64,000 bases of DNA. Origin: Lota lota. Its lineage: Eukaryota; Chordata; Actinopteri; Gadiformes; Lotidae. A model generated the notes under the pieces. The model made no database searches. It was not told the origin of the DNA and saw nothing but the letters and a program-made list of their open reading frames with translations. The position numbers and the translations under genes are program-made. This document shows, in pieces, positions 22,985-36,209 of the stretch. The stretch lies in the NCBI GenBank assembly GCA_026745465.1, contig JACYXH010000436.1:62001-126000 (forward strand), given 5' to 3'. The stretch's first letter is position 1. Every line of letters starts with the position of its first letter.

Positions 22985-25216
22985 GGCATTCATGAGAGCG
23001 AGAGGCTGTACGGTGTCCAGGTGGACAGCCAACACTGTGCCTGTTGAGACTTCTAGCTCACTCGGGAAAAGAAAAATATAAATAGAATAAAAAGAGAAGC
23101 AAATGGGTCTGTGTTCAATTAAATGGAGAACGAGTGATTTCTTTAAGTTTCTTAGATGTTAATATGTTACGTTATGTGCGCATGCGCAGCTTCACTAGAC
23201 TTAAATTATGGCACCTGGTAATCATTTCACCGCAGACAATCATCAGGAGCACAGCCCGTTGGTATGTAACTGCGAACTACTCAACACTGTCCAGCATTAA
23301 TGTTTAAGTCACTTATATGTTTGAGCACTGAACGTTTACCTCACTGTGTCGGTGTTAGTTAGCCAAGAGTAACTTGTAGCTCGCTAGGTGCGAGCTACAA
23401 CCAGCGAGTGTCTTGTGCTGATTGTTCGGAGCACTCTGCTGGTTTCTGGTGGCGGTGGTGATAGCAGTGGTTTGGTTCGGTGATCCATGGTGGAGTGCCG
23501 CGTTATGTTGTGTTTGTGCGTATGTAAATCCTTTGGACGAGGCATGTGGTGGCATGGGTTCTATGTCCTGTGACAGCGTCCATAGCAACCAGTGACTGCA
23601 GAGTCACTGCGCATGCTCCTCTGGCGCTAGGCATTCTGGGTGATGTAGTCAATGTTGTTTAAGCCAGATTTGCCACATTTTGATGGTGTTGCAGGCTTAT
23701 TTGATTTCATTATTTACATTGTTATTATATTATATATTTGAATAATATATTGTCATTATTTGTTTGTTGTATTTCAGGTTTATGACCTGTGGTCATTTGA
23801 TTTAAAATAAAATTAAGGACAAACACTATTGATGACATTGTGTGCTTCCTGATGAGCCTTTTCGGAGGGCTAAATAATGAAAATCCGAACAGTGCCACAT
23901 AGCCTACAGCAGGATTCCACTTCATGTGGAATATTTGCCATCAAAGTAAGTTTTTGCATTGCATATTTCATTATGGAAACATGAAGCTGATTTTGATTAA
24001 CATTTAGACTCCTATAGAAAGACATAGAGTTCTTGCGTTTTGATTGAGTTAAACTGGGCCAGTATGTTTTGACCATTCATTTATTCAAACATGTTTTTAG
24101 TATGCTGAGAAAGTCCTGGCAGAGGAGTCTCTTATTTTCCCAAACTCTGCAAAGATGGTGGCTCAATACAGGAGGGAAGTAGCTTTCACACTACTCAATG
24201 AAACTGGTATGTTTACACTTTTCAAACTTGGATTTCTATTAACACCATGAGGATTTCAAATATCATAAAGAATGTGGATTATTAAATTTGAAATTAATAT
24301 AATAAAGAAGTGTAGAAAGTGAGTATGTATCACTCATTATATATATATTCCCATGATAGCTGTACATTACATTGTACAGAATGTAGTGCAGTGAAAGGTC
24401 TCTTATTGATGCATTGACATCTTTAAAGTCAGTGGACAGTTGAGACCACATTTTGTGTGAAATAAGAAGAAATGATTATATATAATCAATACCAAATGTT
24501 AACCAGATGATGTCAGTGAGCTGAGTCACTGCTGTGGAGAGGGAGAAGAAGAGGGAGAAGGAGGGTCTCAAGACAGACCTGTTACCACTGACTGGGGAAG
24601 TTATTTGTTGAAATACAACACCATGGTTTTCTAGTTTTGCTAATTTAGACCTCATCCAGTCTAGCCTGAGTTCTTGGCTCAGGTTGTTGGCAGAACGATT
24701 ATCAGGGAGATCTCTCTAAATCCATGGGGAAATAGGGTCTGAATGTTAAACAGCAGCTGTACATGTAACATAGGATTCCGATATATTCATTAAACCATTT
24801 CTAGTTGACATGCACACAAACCTACCACGTGTCTTCGCATAACTGTGTATGTAACAACAGTCTTGGTTTACATTGAATAGATGAAACATGTATTCAATGA
24901 ACAAAAGACTAATAAACCATGGTGTTGTCCTTTAAATCAACAATATCTTTATTCTGCTCTTTATGCCAACCTGTCTGGTACTGTAGAAGACACATATTTC
25001 ACATAGATATTTACACAGAACTTCTGTCTCATTTAACATGACCTCGATTTAACATAAGACAGATAAGATTGTACTTTATTCATCTCAAGGGAGATTATTG
25101 TGTTTCAGATCCAGTGTGACCACTGTGTGAGGTGGTACCACGAGGGTTGTGTTGGGAGACCAGACAGAGATAATCTCCACAGCTGTCCTGCATGCACCCA
25201 GGCTCAACAGTCTTAA
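22985..25216 (+). pseudogene. Ulp1-type protease / PHD-finger gene remnant, copy 1
   Basis: Exon-like blocks in order: 22985-23041 continued at 23892-23945 (IHESERLYGVQVD, then QQDSTSCGIFAIK, the Q-x-D-x3-CG catalytic block of Ulp1/SENP cysteine proteases), 24101-24206 (YAEKVLAEESLIFPN, YRREVAFTLL), 24507 to about 24600 (acidic, start of a PHD-type zinc finger) and 25109-25216 (CDHCVRWYHEGC, CPAC, TAA stop), the second half of the PHD finger. AG acceptors and GT donors are visible for most. An 850-bp insertion splits the first block, and the N-terminal exons are deleted. Such Ulp1-PHD proteins are typical of fish transposon-derived gene families. Not functional. Confidence 0.65.
23042..23891. 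mobile_element. Solo-LTR-like insertion (850 bp) with 5-bp target duplication
   Basis: The insertion begins TGTTGAGACTTC and ends CCGAACA, giving TGTT/AACA termini, and is flanked on both sides by GTGCC (23037-23041, 23892-23896). The homologous locus at about 62225 has a single GTGCC and no insert. It holds no open frame of note. An AATAAA lies near 23806. The family is not recognised; length and ends fit an LTR left after recombination. Confidence 0.75.
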
Positions 25217-26662
25217 ATACCCTGTGTTAACTGTATAAAAACTTGTAAAAGAAAGGTCATACAATGGATGCATAAAATGACCTGAAAACATTTTATTTTA
25301 GTTTTTTTCACATTTCCAGTGGGGTCACAGAATACGATGGCCAGCTATCATGGATTGTGACCTATCGTGGATTGTTTCCTGTTGCGTGTGGACTCTGATG
25401 ACCACAGACATGAATAAATATACAGGATGACAAATGAAAAACCCAGGTTGCTGTCGGGTGCTTCGTCCCGAGGCCCGCCGTGCTTCCACTGATCTATAGG
25501 CTACTGCCGCTTCAGTGGCCACCATACTCAGGGCGCAATACTGTCGGCTCTGCGCGGTCGTTGCGCTCTCGTTCCACAGTGGACAGCGGGCTTCAGATCG
25601 CCCCAGCACGACACCAAACGTAGGCAAAAGGACCTCCGACTTTGGAACAGAGAGACACCAGCATTCGCTGAGCAAACGCAAAGGAAAGTACTAAATAGAC
25701 CAGGCAAAGAGAGGAAGCAACCACCTGTGGCAGGTGGTTACGATTGCACCAAATTGGTTCCCTAATACATTGTACTCTTAGGTCACTAAAATTTCCCCCA
25801 TCCCCTTGTTACTAAATGTGCTTTATAAATGCTTTTGATTTGAGTAGCATTTTACAGACTCATACTATGGATGGGGCGTTTAGTACGGTCCACCACCGTT
25901 GCTTCTTTCCCCAGAAGAAGCAACAATCAGTGTTTAATAACGTTGATTTACATTTGAGCATTTCCTACTATAGGCTTCTGTGTAAAATGCTGTTTAGAAT
26001 TGACCAACACCATTTATATATTCACGTTTGTATCAAGAAAGAAAGACCAGTCATCATCATGCCACCACAGAGGCAAATCAACTGCTGTTCTTCAGCCCCT
26101 CAACGGGCTCTCCAAAACGAACGCACCCATCCCGAGTGAGCCATGGTGATACATTGTTTAGTTTGAAGCTTGTGCATGTTGCAGAAAATGTGCAACAGCG
26201 ACCCCTGGGGTCTCACTTTATGGTGGGTCACAGAATACGGTGTAACACCGGCCTGTGAGATGTTGTTGACCACTGTGGCTGAATTTATACTTCTGCGGAC
26301 CCCACGATGAGGCCCAAGGACTCTTATCAATTATGGTTTTATAGGAAAATATGAGTATGGCAAGGAGCAGCATCTGACAAACCCTCTTTCAAAAGTGATA
26401 TGCAGTGGTGTAGTGCAGGGTATACGCAGGTAACACAGTTATGAACCATAACAAAGATAACTTTTGTATAGATGTGTATTCATCACAATGGGGCAAGAGA
26501 AAAGTGACCTTAACAGTTCCTAAATGTTATCTTCTATGAAGTGGTTTTCTTCCTCTTTGGAAACTTCCCGTCTGCGGTTTTGTGTTCCCTTTAAAATAAC
26601 GTAAACTTTCAAACGTGTTGAATCATTTTGAGTAAAACCAAGGCGTTCACTCATCAACTAAT
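25217..26662. other. Region between Ulp1/PHD copy 1 and gene E
   Basis: Bases about 25560-26000 match 63650-64000 and so belong to the direct repeat shared with the right end of the window. Bases 26235-26445 are an inverted piece of the lectin 3'-flank block, fused to the gene E 5' flank at about 26440; gene G has the same fusion (53207-53405). The ETS/PU.1-like pair of the lectin promoters is present at about 26547-26570. No gene is seen. Confidence 0.5.
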
Positions 26663-27057
26663 ATGCAGATGGAAGAGGACCTCCATAGCAAGGGGCGGAA
26701 GGTGAGGACTCCCCAGGCAGGGACATGGCAGGAAATGATGGATAGCTGGAGTGAGAGGGAGGAGAGGGTTGGGGACATCTATGATAGCATCGATGCCCAC
26801 GTCACCGGACCCACAGCCCAGCATCATGAGCCCACGGCTCAAAGCACGAAGACAAGCGAGACACACACAGGTGACAGCCGCACACATGGTGTACATCTAC
26901 AACGTAACCTTCTAGTATCTTCAAATGTTATTGTGAATACTTATTTAGTTCAGTGGCAAATAACTTTATGATGCTAATGGGCCATATAATGTTATCAGAC
27001 TCTTTTAAAATTGTCTACCTGCCTGATTTAGAACTTCACTTGTTGTAACCTCAATTA

Positions 27058-27095
<38 letters not shown>

Positions 27096-29977
27096 CCCCT
27101 GCTAACCCTCAGAATAAGAACCATCTCAACACTGCTGCTTGGTGTGTGGCTCTGCTGTGTCTCCTGATGCTGGCTGGCCTCGCAGGTCTAGCCATCCGCT
27201 GTGAGTTCCACACAACACACACCATTTGCTTCTTAATGTGTTTATTGAGAATGATCCTGCGTGTGTATGAAGTTAATTAAACAGCATTTGTAATAAGCAC
27301 TCAACTCATACCACATTGTGTGTTGCAGTTGATTTTAATCATTGGTACAAGCAAGAGCAACCCCATTGCAAAAAAAGTTCTGACAATAATTATTTGCTTT
27401 TATCTCTTCAGTTTGACTTCAGTGTTTTGCTATTGATAATCTTTACAGTTAAACATGAGATATTGTCACTCTGACGACATTGTTCATGATCATTTTCTGA
27501 CTTCAGATTTCACCGTGACCAGGCAAAATGAAGAACTGCAGAGCGCTTTAGACAACAAGGTGGAAGAGAGGAATCTCTTGCAGAGTGCTTTAAAAAACAT
27601 GGTAGAAGAGAGGAATCTCTTGCAGAGCAATTTAGACAACATGGTGGAAGAGAGGATTCTCTTGCAGAGCGCTTTAGAAAACATGGTGGAAGTGAGGATT
27701 CTCTTGCAGAGCGCTTTAGACAACATAGTGGAAGAGAGGAATCGCTTGCAGACTGCTTTCAACACATCGCTGAAGCAGCAGGATGCCTTACTAAAGGCCC
27801 TGAATGGTGAAGGTATCACCATCGCTCATTTGTTCGATTTGTCATCACTTGAGGTGTTGTATGTTAGGTTTTTATGTTTTGTTTTTTTGTTGCAGGAAAC
27901 ATCTGCATGTGCTGGCAAAACAACATCTGCAGTTGCTATTACAAGTCCCATTCCAAGAAGAACTGGAACGATAGCAGGAAAGCCTGCAGGGAGAGAGGCT
28001 CTGATCTCATTGTCGTAAACAGCAAGGAGGAACAGGTAGTGTGCTAGTGTACTTTTTACATTCACGCTTTCATACCAAGTACCAAGATCAGCCCAGCATG
28101 ATTTCTACCATTGGTTGAGAAATGGACCAAAGGTGGTTGACATTGGATGGCTGCAATCTTACAACATGAGTTTGTAGTGCCATTTCTGTTTAGCAGTGGA
28201 CTAAAAAAACAAGAGCCTGATTCATTTCTTTTCATCAAACATAAAAAGAAAATAGCGATGGCGAGTGGTACAGTGGACCATCATTATTTTATTTACTGAA
28301 ACTGTTTTACTTGTTATGCTACCGTTATGTTTGTCAATGATGGCACCCATTGCACTCCTAACCATCCCTCGAAGGAGGGAAAAACTCACTCAATTATCAA
28401 GGAAGAAACCACCAGTAGGAATGCAAAACCTCTGTTCCTTCTCAAGGTTTCTTCCTTGATTATTATGGGAGTTTTCTCTAGCGCTTTAATGGATTTGGGT
28501 AGTATAATAGTGGCCTGTGAAACCCTTTGAGATTCACTGCCATTAAGGGATGTACAAATAAAACTGACTTGTACTAATGAGAAGTCGTATTTTAAACAAT
28601 TCATTAGAAAATTTGCATCAGGATTTAAAGGACACTTAAGCCCCTTTCACACATACAGTCTATCCCTGAAATGTTCCAGAACATTTCTTGCATGGGGTCA
28701 TGTGTAAATGCGAACGGGTTGATTTTCCAAGAAATCTGCACGGCCGAGTTCCCTGCTCAAGGCCTAGTAGCGTTTCCGGATCACTGCCTGTACGGCTGTG
28801 TTGAGGATTAAAACAGTAACATTTCCGGCAGAGGCACGTAAAGGGTTGTGTCCATTTGATGTAAGACTCTATCACGTAGAGAGAGCAAACCAATCACTAG
28901 AATTGTTTGCAAACAAGCTCCTTTTATTAAGAACGGCTTGAAACTGGATTTATTCCTAAATAAGTCTGCTCCTCTCTTTCCACTTTTAATTTGGTGGGTG
29001 TCTACCATAAGTGATGCATTTACTCCACCTGCTGGTTCATTCCGGTATTGCTATGCCATGTGTTTAATAATGTAGCAGCATGTGTGAATAGTGAAAAAAA
29101 CGATCAGTGCAAGAAAGAGTTATCCCGGTAATTCATCAGGAACAAAGAGTTACTAGAGGTCTAAGATGTATGGGCTGAAATAACTATGATCGTCCTTTAT
29201 CAACCTAAATTCTCCATCCATTGTTTCTATTGCAGTGATTTCTAGACAGATCTTGAGTATAATCATATCCCTTTCATTGCTGTTCCAGGATTTTGTCCCT
29301 GAAGGCTTTTGGCTCGGTTTAACTGATGCAGAAGTAGAAGGGACCTGGAAGTGGGTGGATGGAACTCCCCTGACTACAGCGTAAGACTTTGGCCTGTTTG
29401 AACACACCAGATGACTCGGTGCAGTCCATTTCAAGGACTGCACTGCTGTGATTTTGACAACTGCTATGCATATTCTTAATATGCATCATCAGCAAACCAT
29501 TATCGAGTGTCAAGTACAAACTTAAGTCAATGTAAAAATATGAAATAAGTGAAGGATAACTTTATAATTATCTGAAAATGGGTTCAAAATCATGGGAGTA
29601 AAGTGACCCTATTAATCTTTTCCTGAGGAGAACATCCACTCAGGACCAGCCCACGTTCTTTTTGGTGGTCCTGACTGGTTTAGATGCAGCATTAACATGT
29701 AACATACAACACTACTCGAAAAACCACATATTCATTATGTATTCCTTTCAATCATGTCTAAACCAAAAAAACAACTTAAATCCATTTAAAATAACTTTTT
29801 TTCAGATACTGGGGGCTTTCTGAACCAAATAATAAAGGGACAGCTCCAAATACAGAGGAAGATTGTGTTGAGCGTTACGGAATGGGTGAATGGAACGACG
29901 CATCGTGTCTTAATGTTAATTTAGGGATCTGTGAGAAAAATCTTGATGTGTCAGCATTGTCTGATGTTCATGACTAA
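26663..29977 (+). CDS. Lectin gene E, intact C-type lectin-like receptor (340 aa, EPN type)
   Basis: Exons: 26663..26870, 27096..27200, 27507..27812, 27896..28035, 29289..29380, 29806..29977; 1023 nt, open to TAA 29975-29977. Type II membrane protein: cytoplasmic tail 1-69 with VGDIYDSID (a YxxI sorting-type motif), transmembrane segment about 85-103 (LLCLLMLAGLAGLAI), neck about 105-206 with five 14-residue coiled-coil units (longest in the array), and lectin domain about 209-334 with CWQNNIC, DLIVVNS, FWLGLTD, WKWVDGT, EPN at 290-292, CVE, WND at 313-315 and GICE. EPN/WND predicts calcium-dependent mannose or fucose binding. AATAAA overlaps the stop. Closest in layout to human CD209/CLEC4-type receptors; a one-to-one orthologue cannot be assigned. 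Confidence 0.9.
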
Positions 29978-32900
29978 TAAATGTTTATTCTAAGGTGTTT
30001 TGGTGTAGGCCTAACTAAATGTTTAACGTCAAAGCACACAATGGGCCTCATGCAGGAACATTTGCATATTGTGCTCTTAAAGGGGCCATATTTCGCTTTT
30101 GGGTTTTTTCCCTTTCCTTCAGTGTGTTGTAGCGTTTTATTGTCCACGTAAAAGGTATGTTAAGTTACAAAGCTCAAAGTCCACGCCAAAGGGAGATACT
30201 CTCTCCCACAGAAAAGCCCTCTCCTGAAACGCCTGAAACGGCTCGTTTGCAGTCAGCCTTTACTTCTGAGACTTGGTAACCTCACCAACAAACACATTTG
30301 AATAAGCCCCGCCCTTCAACGCGCCGCAATCCCCCGCGAGCCTTCCCACAATCCCTTGCCCCATGCGACAACGCGTCCAATACAAAGTGAATGGGAGGCC
30401 AAACGCGAGACCACACGCTTGGTGGGCCGGCCTGTGACATGTTGGGGACCACTGAGGATGAATTTATACTTCTGCGGGCCCCACGATGACCCCACCGAGA
30501 GAGTATATCACTGTGGTTTTCATGAATGTGTTGTAAAATTTAGATATTTCTGTTCATTGTTAATAAACACAAATACGTTTTATTTAACATGTTGTTTTGA
30601 ATATATCATTGAATTCTTTTAATGATAATTATATTTGAGTGTTTGTTAAAAATAAACTAATCTTTGACTGAAACACCATGTTTGCCTCATCTTGAATATA
30701 TATTATATTCACTCATTAGGCCTGTTTAGGACAAGTAATATTTGCAAAAATATTTGCACCCCGGCCACCACCCCCACGCTTATCTCCCTCCTCCTGCCCC
30801 TACCCTCCCCCGCCGGGGCCCTTCTCTCCTCATAACTACCCTCTCTACCCTCCTCCTCCTCACCACTCCTCCTCCTCACCACTCCTCCTCCTCGTACCGC
30901 CCTCCCAGCTCCCCCTCCCCCACCTTGGCCCCCTGGTCTCCACCCGTGTCTCCACTTCCCTCCCCCTCCGCCTCCCCCCCCCCCCCCCCCCCCCCCACTG
31001 ATTGAACAAGAACAAGATGAACTCTTCCAGGTCACATGGACACTGTGGGAAAATATCTGGCTGATTATTATTTTTATTTTATTTATTTTTTACGCTGGTA
31101 AAATCCGACCTGTCTGCTCATTAAAATATGGGCAAAATGCCAAACAATCCGGCAGGGAGAAGGCAAAGGAGTAGTCGGGATGAACAGACAGGAATAAAAA
31201 AAAAAAAAACAGGAATCGTAAAAATCGCTAAGAGTAAAGCTGGAACGTTTGACACAGAGGAAGGGAAACACACAGACTGAATACACTAGGAGGGGACTGT
31301 TAATGGGGGACAGGTGAAAACAATCAAGGTGAGTGGGAACAATCAGAACCAGGAAACACAAGACAATTTTCAATGAAGGGGGCGGGATGTGACAAGTTAG
31401 TTATTTTTCTATTTGTGCTTTTAAAATTATGGTCTTGTGCAAAAGATTCAAGGACCTTTCCTTTTTAAACACTAACAGCCTAACCCACGAGGACCTATCA
31501 CAAATTAATATTGGCTTTTATAAAAAGTAAGATAAAAACAAACATTTAGTATGTCGAGGACCAGGACCAGTTAAAATGTCCATTTCTGCCATTTCTGTTC
31601 ATCTTTGATTATTAGCATATAACCAGTGGTGTAGCAGTGCCTGGAGAAGTGGCTATACTCTTATTTTTTTTTAAGTGGCCCGTCCAGCAAAGTATAAGCA
31701 TGCTGCGTTATAAACATTGACACCTAATACTACTCTTTCATATTTAATTCACCTAAAAATGGGGCAGTAGTATTTCGTCATTGTCACTTGCTTGATTTCA
31801 GGGAGTAAGGATAATTATGAAAATATCATTAGCCACAGAAGAGGTGACGATTTTGCAAGCACTACTGGTTCACAGACTATAGGGTGAGACAACTACATAA
31901 TTATGCATTTTGAGTTAACTATTCCTTATTCCTAAATCCATCCACACATGAACATTTGACAACTATTCCTTCACCTTGTAAGTAGTCTATGGGCCAGTTG
32001 TTTAATTTGTAAACTGTCTCTTGCAACAGATAGTGTCGGCCAGAGTGTGCCACCATCATACAATTAACATTTGTCATGGGGCTGTTTGCAAATATTACTG
32101 GTAGTACACAGGCCTAATGCCTGAATATTAGATACATTCAAGATGAGGCAAACATGGTGTTTCAGTCAGAGATTAGTTTATTTTTAACAAACATTCAAAT
32201 ATCATCATCATTCAAAGAATTCAAAAATATATTCAAAACGATTTGTTAAAAAATAACCATATTTAGTTAACAATGAACACAAATATCTACATTTTACAAT
32301 ATATTCATGAAAACCACAGTGATATACTCTCTCGGTTGAGTTAATGGACACCATTGGAAAACAGCGGTTGGAGATGCTTTATGTCATGCTGCAGCTCTAT
32401 TAGACTATAGCACACGAGAAGAAGATGTGGGTCTGAATGTGGCCTGCTGTGTAAAACAAACCAAATCCGAGGGAACGGATTTACAAAACCATTCCCATGG
32501 ATCGAGAATCCAAGGCCACGGTTTAAAAATCCCTTCTCACTTTACACATCAAGGTTTTCTTTTCTATCATGTGACCCCAGAGGGGCTCCGTACATTTCAG
32601 CCACTGGTTACCTGAAGATAATCTCTTTATTGGGTGCTTTTTAGGGAACATGTGCATTTATTCACATGTGATTGGATTAGCTACTCATGTGCTGGACTGT
32701 ATGGCTATTGCAGGACACTACTGAATGATGAGCATCAGAGAGGATTTAGAAGTGGGTATACGGAATGCAGACTGAAGAAGAAGCAGTTATACGCCGTATA
32801 CCTGTGTATACCCTGCACTAAACCACTGCATATAACTTTTGAAAGAGGGTTTGTCAGATGCTGCTGCTCGCCATACTCCTATTTTCCTATAAAACCATAA

Positions 32901-33451
32901 CTGATAAGAGTCCTTGGGCCTCATTGTGGGGTCTAAAGTATAAATTCAGACTCAGTGGTCTGCAACATCTCAGAGGCCGGCCCACCAATCGCGTGGCCTC
33001 GCGTTTGGCAACGGCTCCTATTCACTTTGTTTTGGACGCGTTGTCCACAATCCCTTGTCGGGCAAGGGATTGTGGGAAGGCTCGCAGGGGATTGAAACAC
33101 GGTGAAGGGCGGGGCTTATACAAATGTATTTGTTGGTGAGGTTCACCAAGTCTCAGAAGTAAAGGCTGACTGCAAACGAGCCGTTTCAGGCGTTTCAGGA
33201 GAGGGCTTTTCTGTGGGAGAGAGTATCGCCCTTTGGGGTGGACTTTGAGCTTTGTAACTTAACAGACCTTTTACAGGACAAAAAAACGCTACAACACACT
33301 GAAGAAAAACGAAAAAAAACAAAAGCTAAATATGCTCCTTTAAGAGGATAATGCATAAATGTTCCTGCATGAGGCCCATTGTGTGCTTTGACGTTAAACA
33401 TATAGTTAGGCCTACACCAAAACACCTTACAATAAAATTTTATTTGTCATT
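29978..33451. other. Spacer between convergent lectin genes E and F
   Basis: This is the inverted counterpart of 10680-14137. The 3'-flank block lies at about 29985-30500 and, inverted, 32850-33440. Bases 30740-31395 are the GC-rich insert, with CT-rich minisatellite-like sequence and a run of about 28 C near 30976-31003. No supported gene. Confidence 0.6.
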
Positions 33452-36168
33452 TCAGACAATGATGACATAAAGATTTAGCTCACAGATCCAGTAACGATCT
33501 GTAATACATGATAGGTCATTCCATCCACCCATTTTGTACTGCTCAACACAATCTTCCTCTTTATTTGGAGCTGGACCGTTATTATCTGGTTGAGAGTGTC
33601 CCCAGTACCTGAAAAAATGTGTATTGAATGGATTTTACTTTTCTTTTTTGGTTCACACATAATTGAAAGGAATACATAATGAATATGTGGTTTTTCGAGT
33701 AGTGCTGTATGTTACATGTTAATGCTGTATCTAAACCAGTCAGGACCACCAAAAACCATGTGGGCTGGTCCAGAGTGGATGCTCTACTCAGGAATAGATT
33801 AATAGGGCCTCCTTACTCCCATGATTTTGAACCCATTCTCAGATCATTTTAAAGTTATTTCACTTATTTCATATTTTCACATTGACTTAAGTTTGTACTT
33901 GACTAGATAGTGGTTTGCTGACGATACATATTAAGGAAATTCATAGCAGTTGTCAAAATCACAGCAGTGCAGTCCTTGAAATGGACTACACCGAGTCATC
34001 TGCTGTGTTCAAACAGGCCAAAGTCTTACGCTGTAGTCAGGGGAGTTCCATCCACCCACTTCCAGGTCCCTTCTACTTCTGCATCGGTTAAACCCAGCCA
34101 AAAGTCAGCAGGGACAAAATCCTGGAACGGCAATGAAAGGGATATGAATATACACAAGATCTGTCTAGAAATCACTGCAATGGAAACAATGGATGGAGAT
34201 TTTAGGTAGATAAAATTGAAACATTGATCTTGCGCCCTTTCACAGATGACACAGCAATGCTAGAATAGGCCAGCAGATGGCGATAATGCAACACTTATGG
34301 ATGCCAACACCCAAATAAATGGAGGACTGAGAGGAGCAGACTTATTTTGGAATCTATCCAGTTTCCAGCCAATCTTGAAAAAAGGAGCTTGTTTGCAAAC
34401 CAATAATTGCATTATTGATAGTTAAAAATAAATAAATAAAATCTGCCTAAAAGCACTGGGACGTTATGATAAATGTTGTGGATTAGAATACATCATTATC
34501 TGAGTCTTGTGATTAGGTTGCTCTCTCCACGTGATAGAGTCTTACATAAAATGGATACAACCCTTTACGGCCTCTGCTGGAAATGTTACTGCTTTAATTC
34601 TCAACACAGCCGTACAGGCAGTGATCCGGAAACGTTACTAGGCCTTGATTAGAGAACTTGGACGTGCAGATTTCCTGGAATTCGACCCGTTTGCATTCAC
34701 ACATGACCCCATGCAAGAAATGTTCCGGAAAATTTCTGGGATATACTGTATGTGTGAAAGGGGCTTAAGAGTCCTTTAATGAATAGTTTAAAAGACGACT
34801 CTGTTTTTTACCCGATTGGAAATGATGGCTCTGTATTCTGTTCTCATTAGAACAAGTCAGTTTTATTTGGATATCCCTTAATGGCAGTGAGTCTCAAAGT
34901 GTTTCACAGGCCAATATTATACAACCCCCCTATCCTAACCCCCCAAAGGGCATGAAAAAACTCCCATAATTATCAAGGAAGAAACCTTGAGAAGGAACAG
35001 AGGTTTTGCGTTCCTAATGATGGTTTCTACCTTGAAAATTGAGGGAGTTTTTCCCTCCTTCGAGGGACCGTTAGTAGTGCAATGGGTGCCATCATGTACA
35101 GACATAACGGTAGCATAACAAGTAAAACAGTTTCAGTGAATAAAATAACGATGGTCCACTCTACCTCTGGCCATCCCAAATTTATTTGTTTGATTTAAAA
35201 AAATCGGGCTCTTTATTCGTCTACTGCTAAACAGAAATTACACTTCAAACTCATGTTGTAAGATTGCAGCCATCCAACGTCAACCACCTTTGGTCCATTT
35301 CTCAACCAATGTTAGAAATCATGCTGGGCTGATCTTGGTACTTGGTATAAAAGCGTCTATGTAAAAAACACACTAGCACACTACCTGCTCCTCCTTGCTG
35401 TTTACGACAATGAGATCAGATCCTCTCTCCCTGCAGTCATTCCTGCTATCGTTCCAGTTCTTCTTGGAATGGGACTTGTAATAGTAACTGCAGATGTTGT
35501 TTTGCCAGCACATGCAGAGGTTTCCTGCTCCAAAAAAACAAAACATAAAAACTAAACATACAACACCTCAAGTGATGACATATTGAACAAATGAGCGATG
35601 GCGATACCTTCACCATTCAGGGTCTTTAGTAAGGCATCCTGCTGCTTCAGCGATGTGTTGAAAGCAGTCTGCAAGTGATTCTTCTCTTCCACCATGTTGT
35701 TGAAAGTCCTCTGCAAGAGATTCCTCTCTTCCAACATGTTGTCTAAAGCGCTCTGCAGTTCTTCATTTCTGCCGGTCACGATGAAATCTGAAGTCAGAAA
35801 ATGATCTTGATCAATGTCGTCAGAGTGACAAAAAATAGCAAAACACTGAAATCAAACCAAACATATAGACCAAAACATTATTGTAATGACTGTTTTTATT
35901 CTTGCAATGGGTTTGCTCTTGCTCGTAACAATGATTAACATACACTGCAATACACGATGTGGTTATAGTTGAGTGGTTAGTACAAATGCTGTTGAATTGA
36001 CTTCATACACACGCAGGATCATTCTCAACAAACACATTAAGAAGCAAATGGTGTGTGTTGTGTGGAACTCACAGCGGACGGCTAGACCTGTGAACAACAG
36101 GAGCCACAGCAGAGCTACACACCAAGCAGCAGTGTTGAGATGGTTCTTATTCTGAGGGTTATTAGGGG

Positions 36169-36209
<41 letters not shown>

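Noticed and set aside
27530-27800. Regular 42-bp direct repeats that might look like a CRISPR array
   Set aside because: They are contiguous coding repeats of a coiled coil without spacers, in a eukaryotic gene.
30742-31005. Proline-rich protein at 30742-31005
   Set aside because: It is a translation of CT-rich minisatellite-like sequence; the frame is broken by the C run and differs in the inverted copy.
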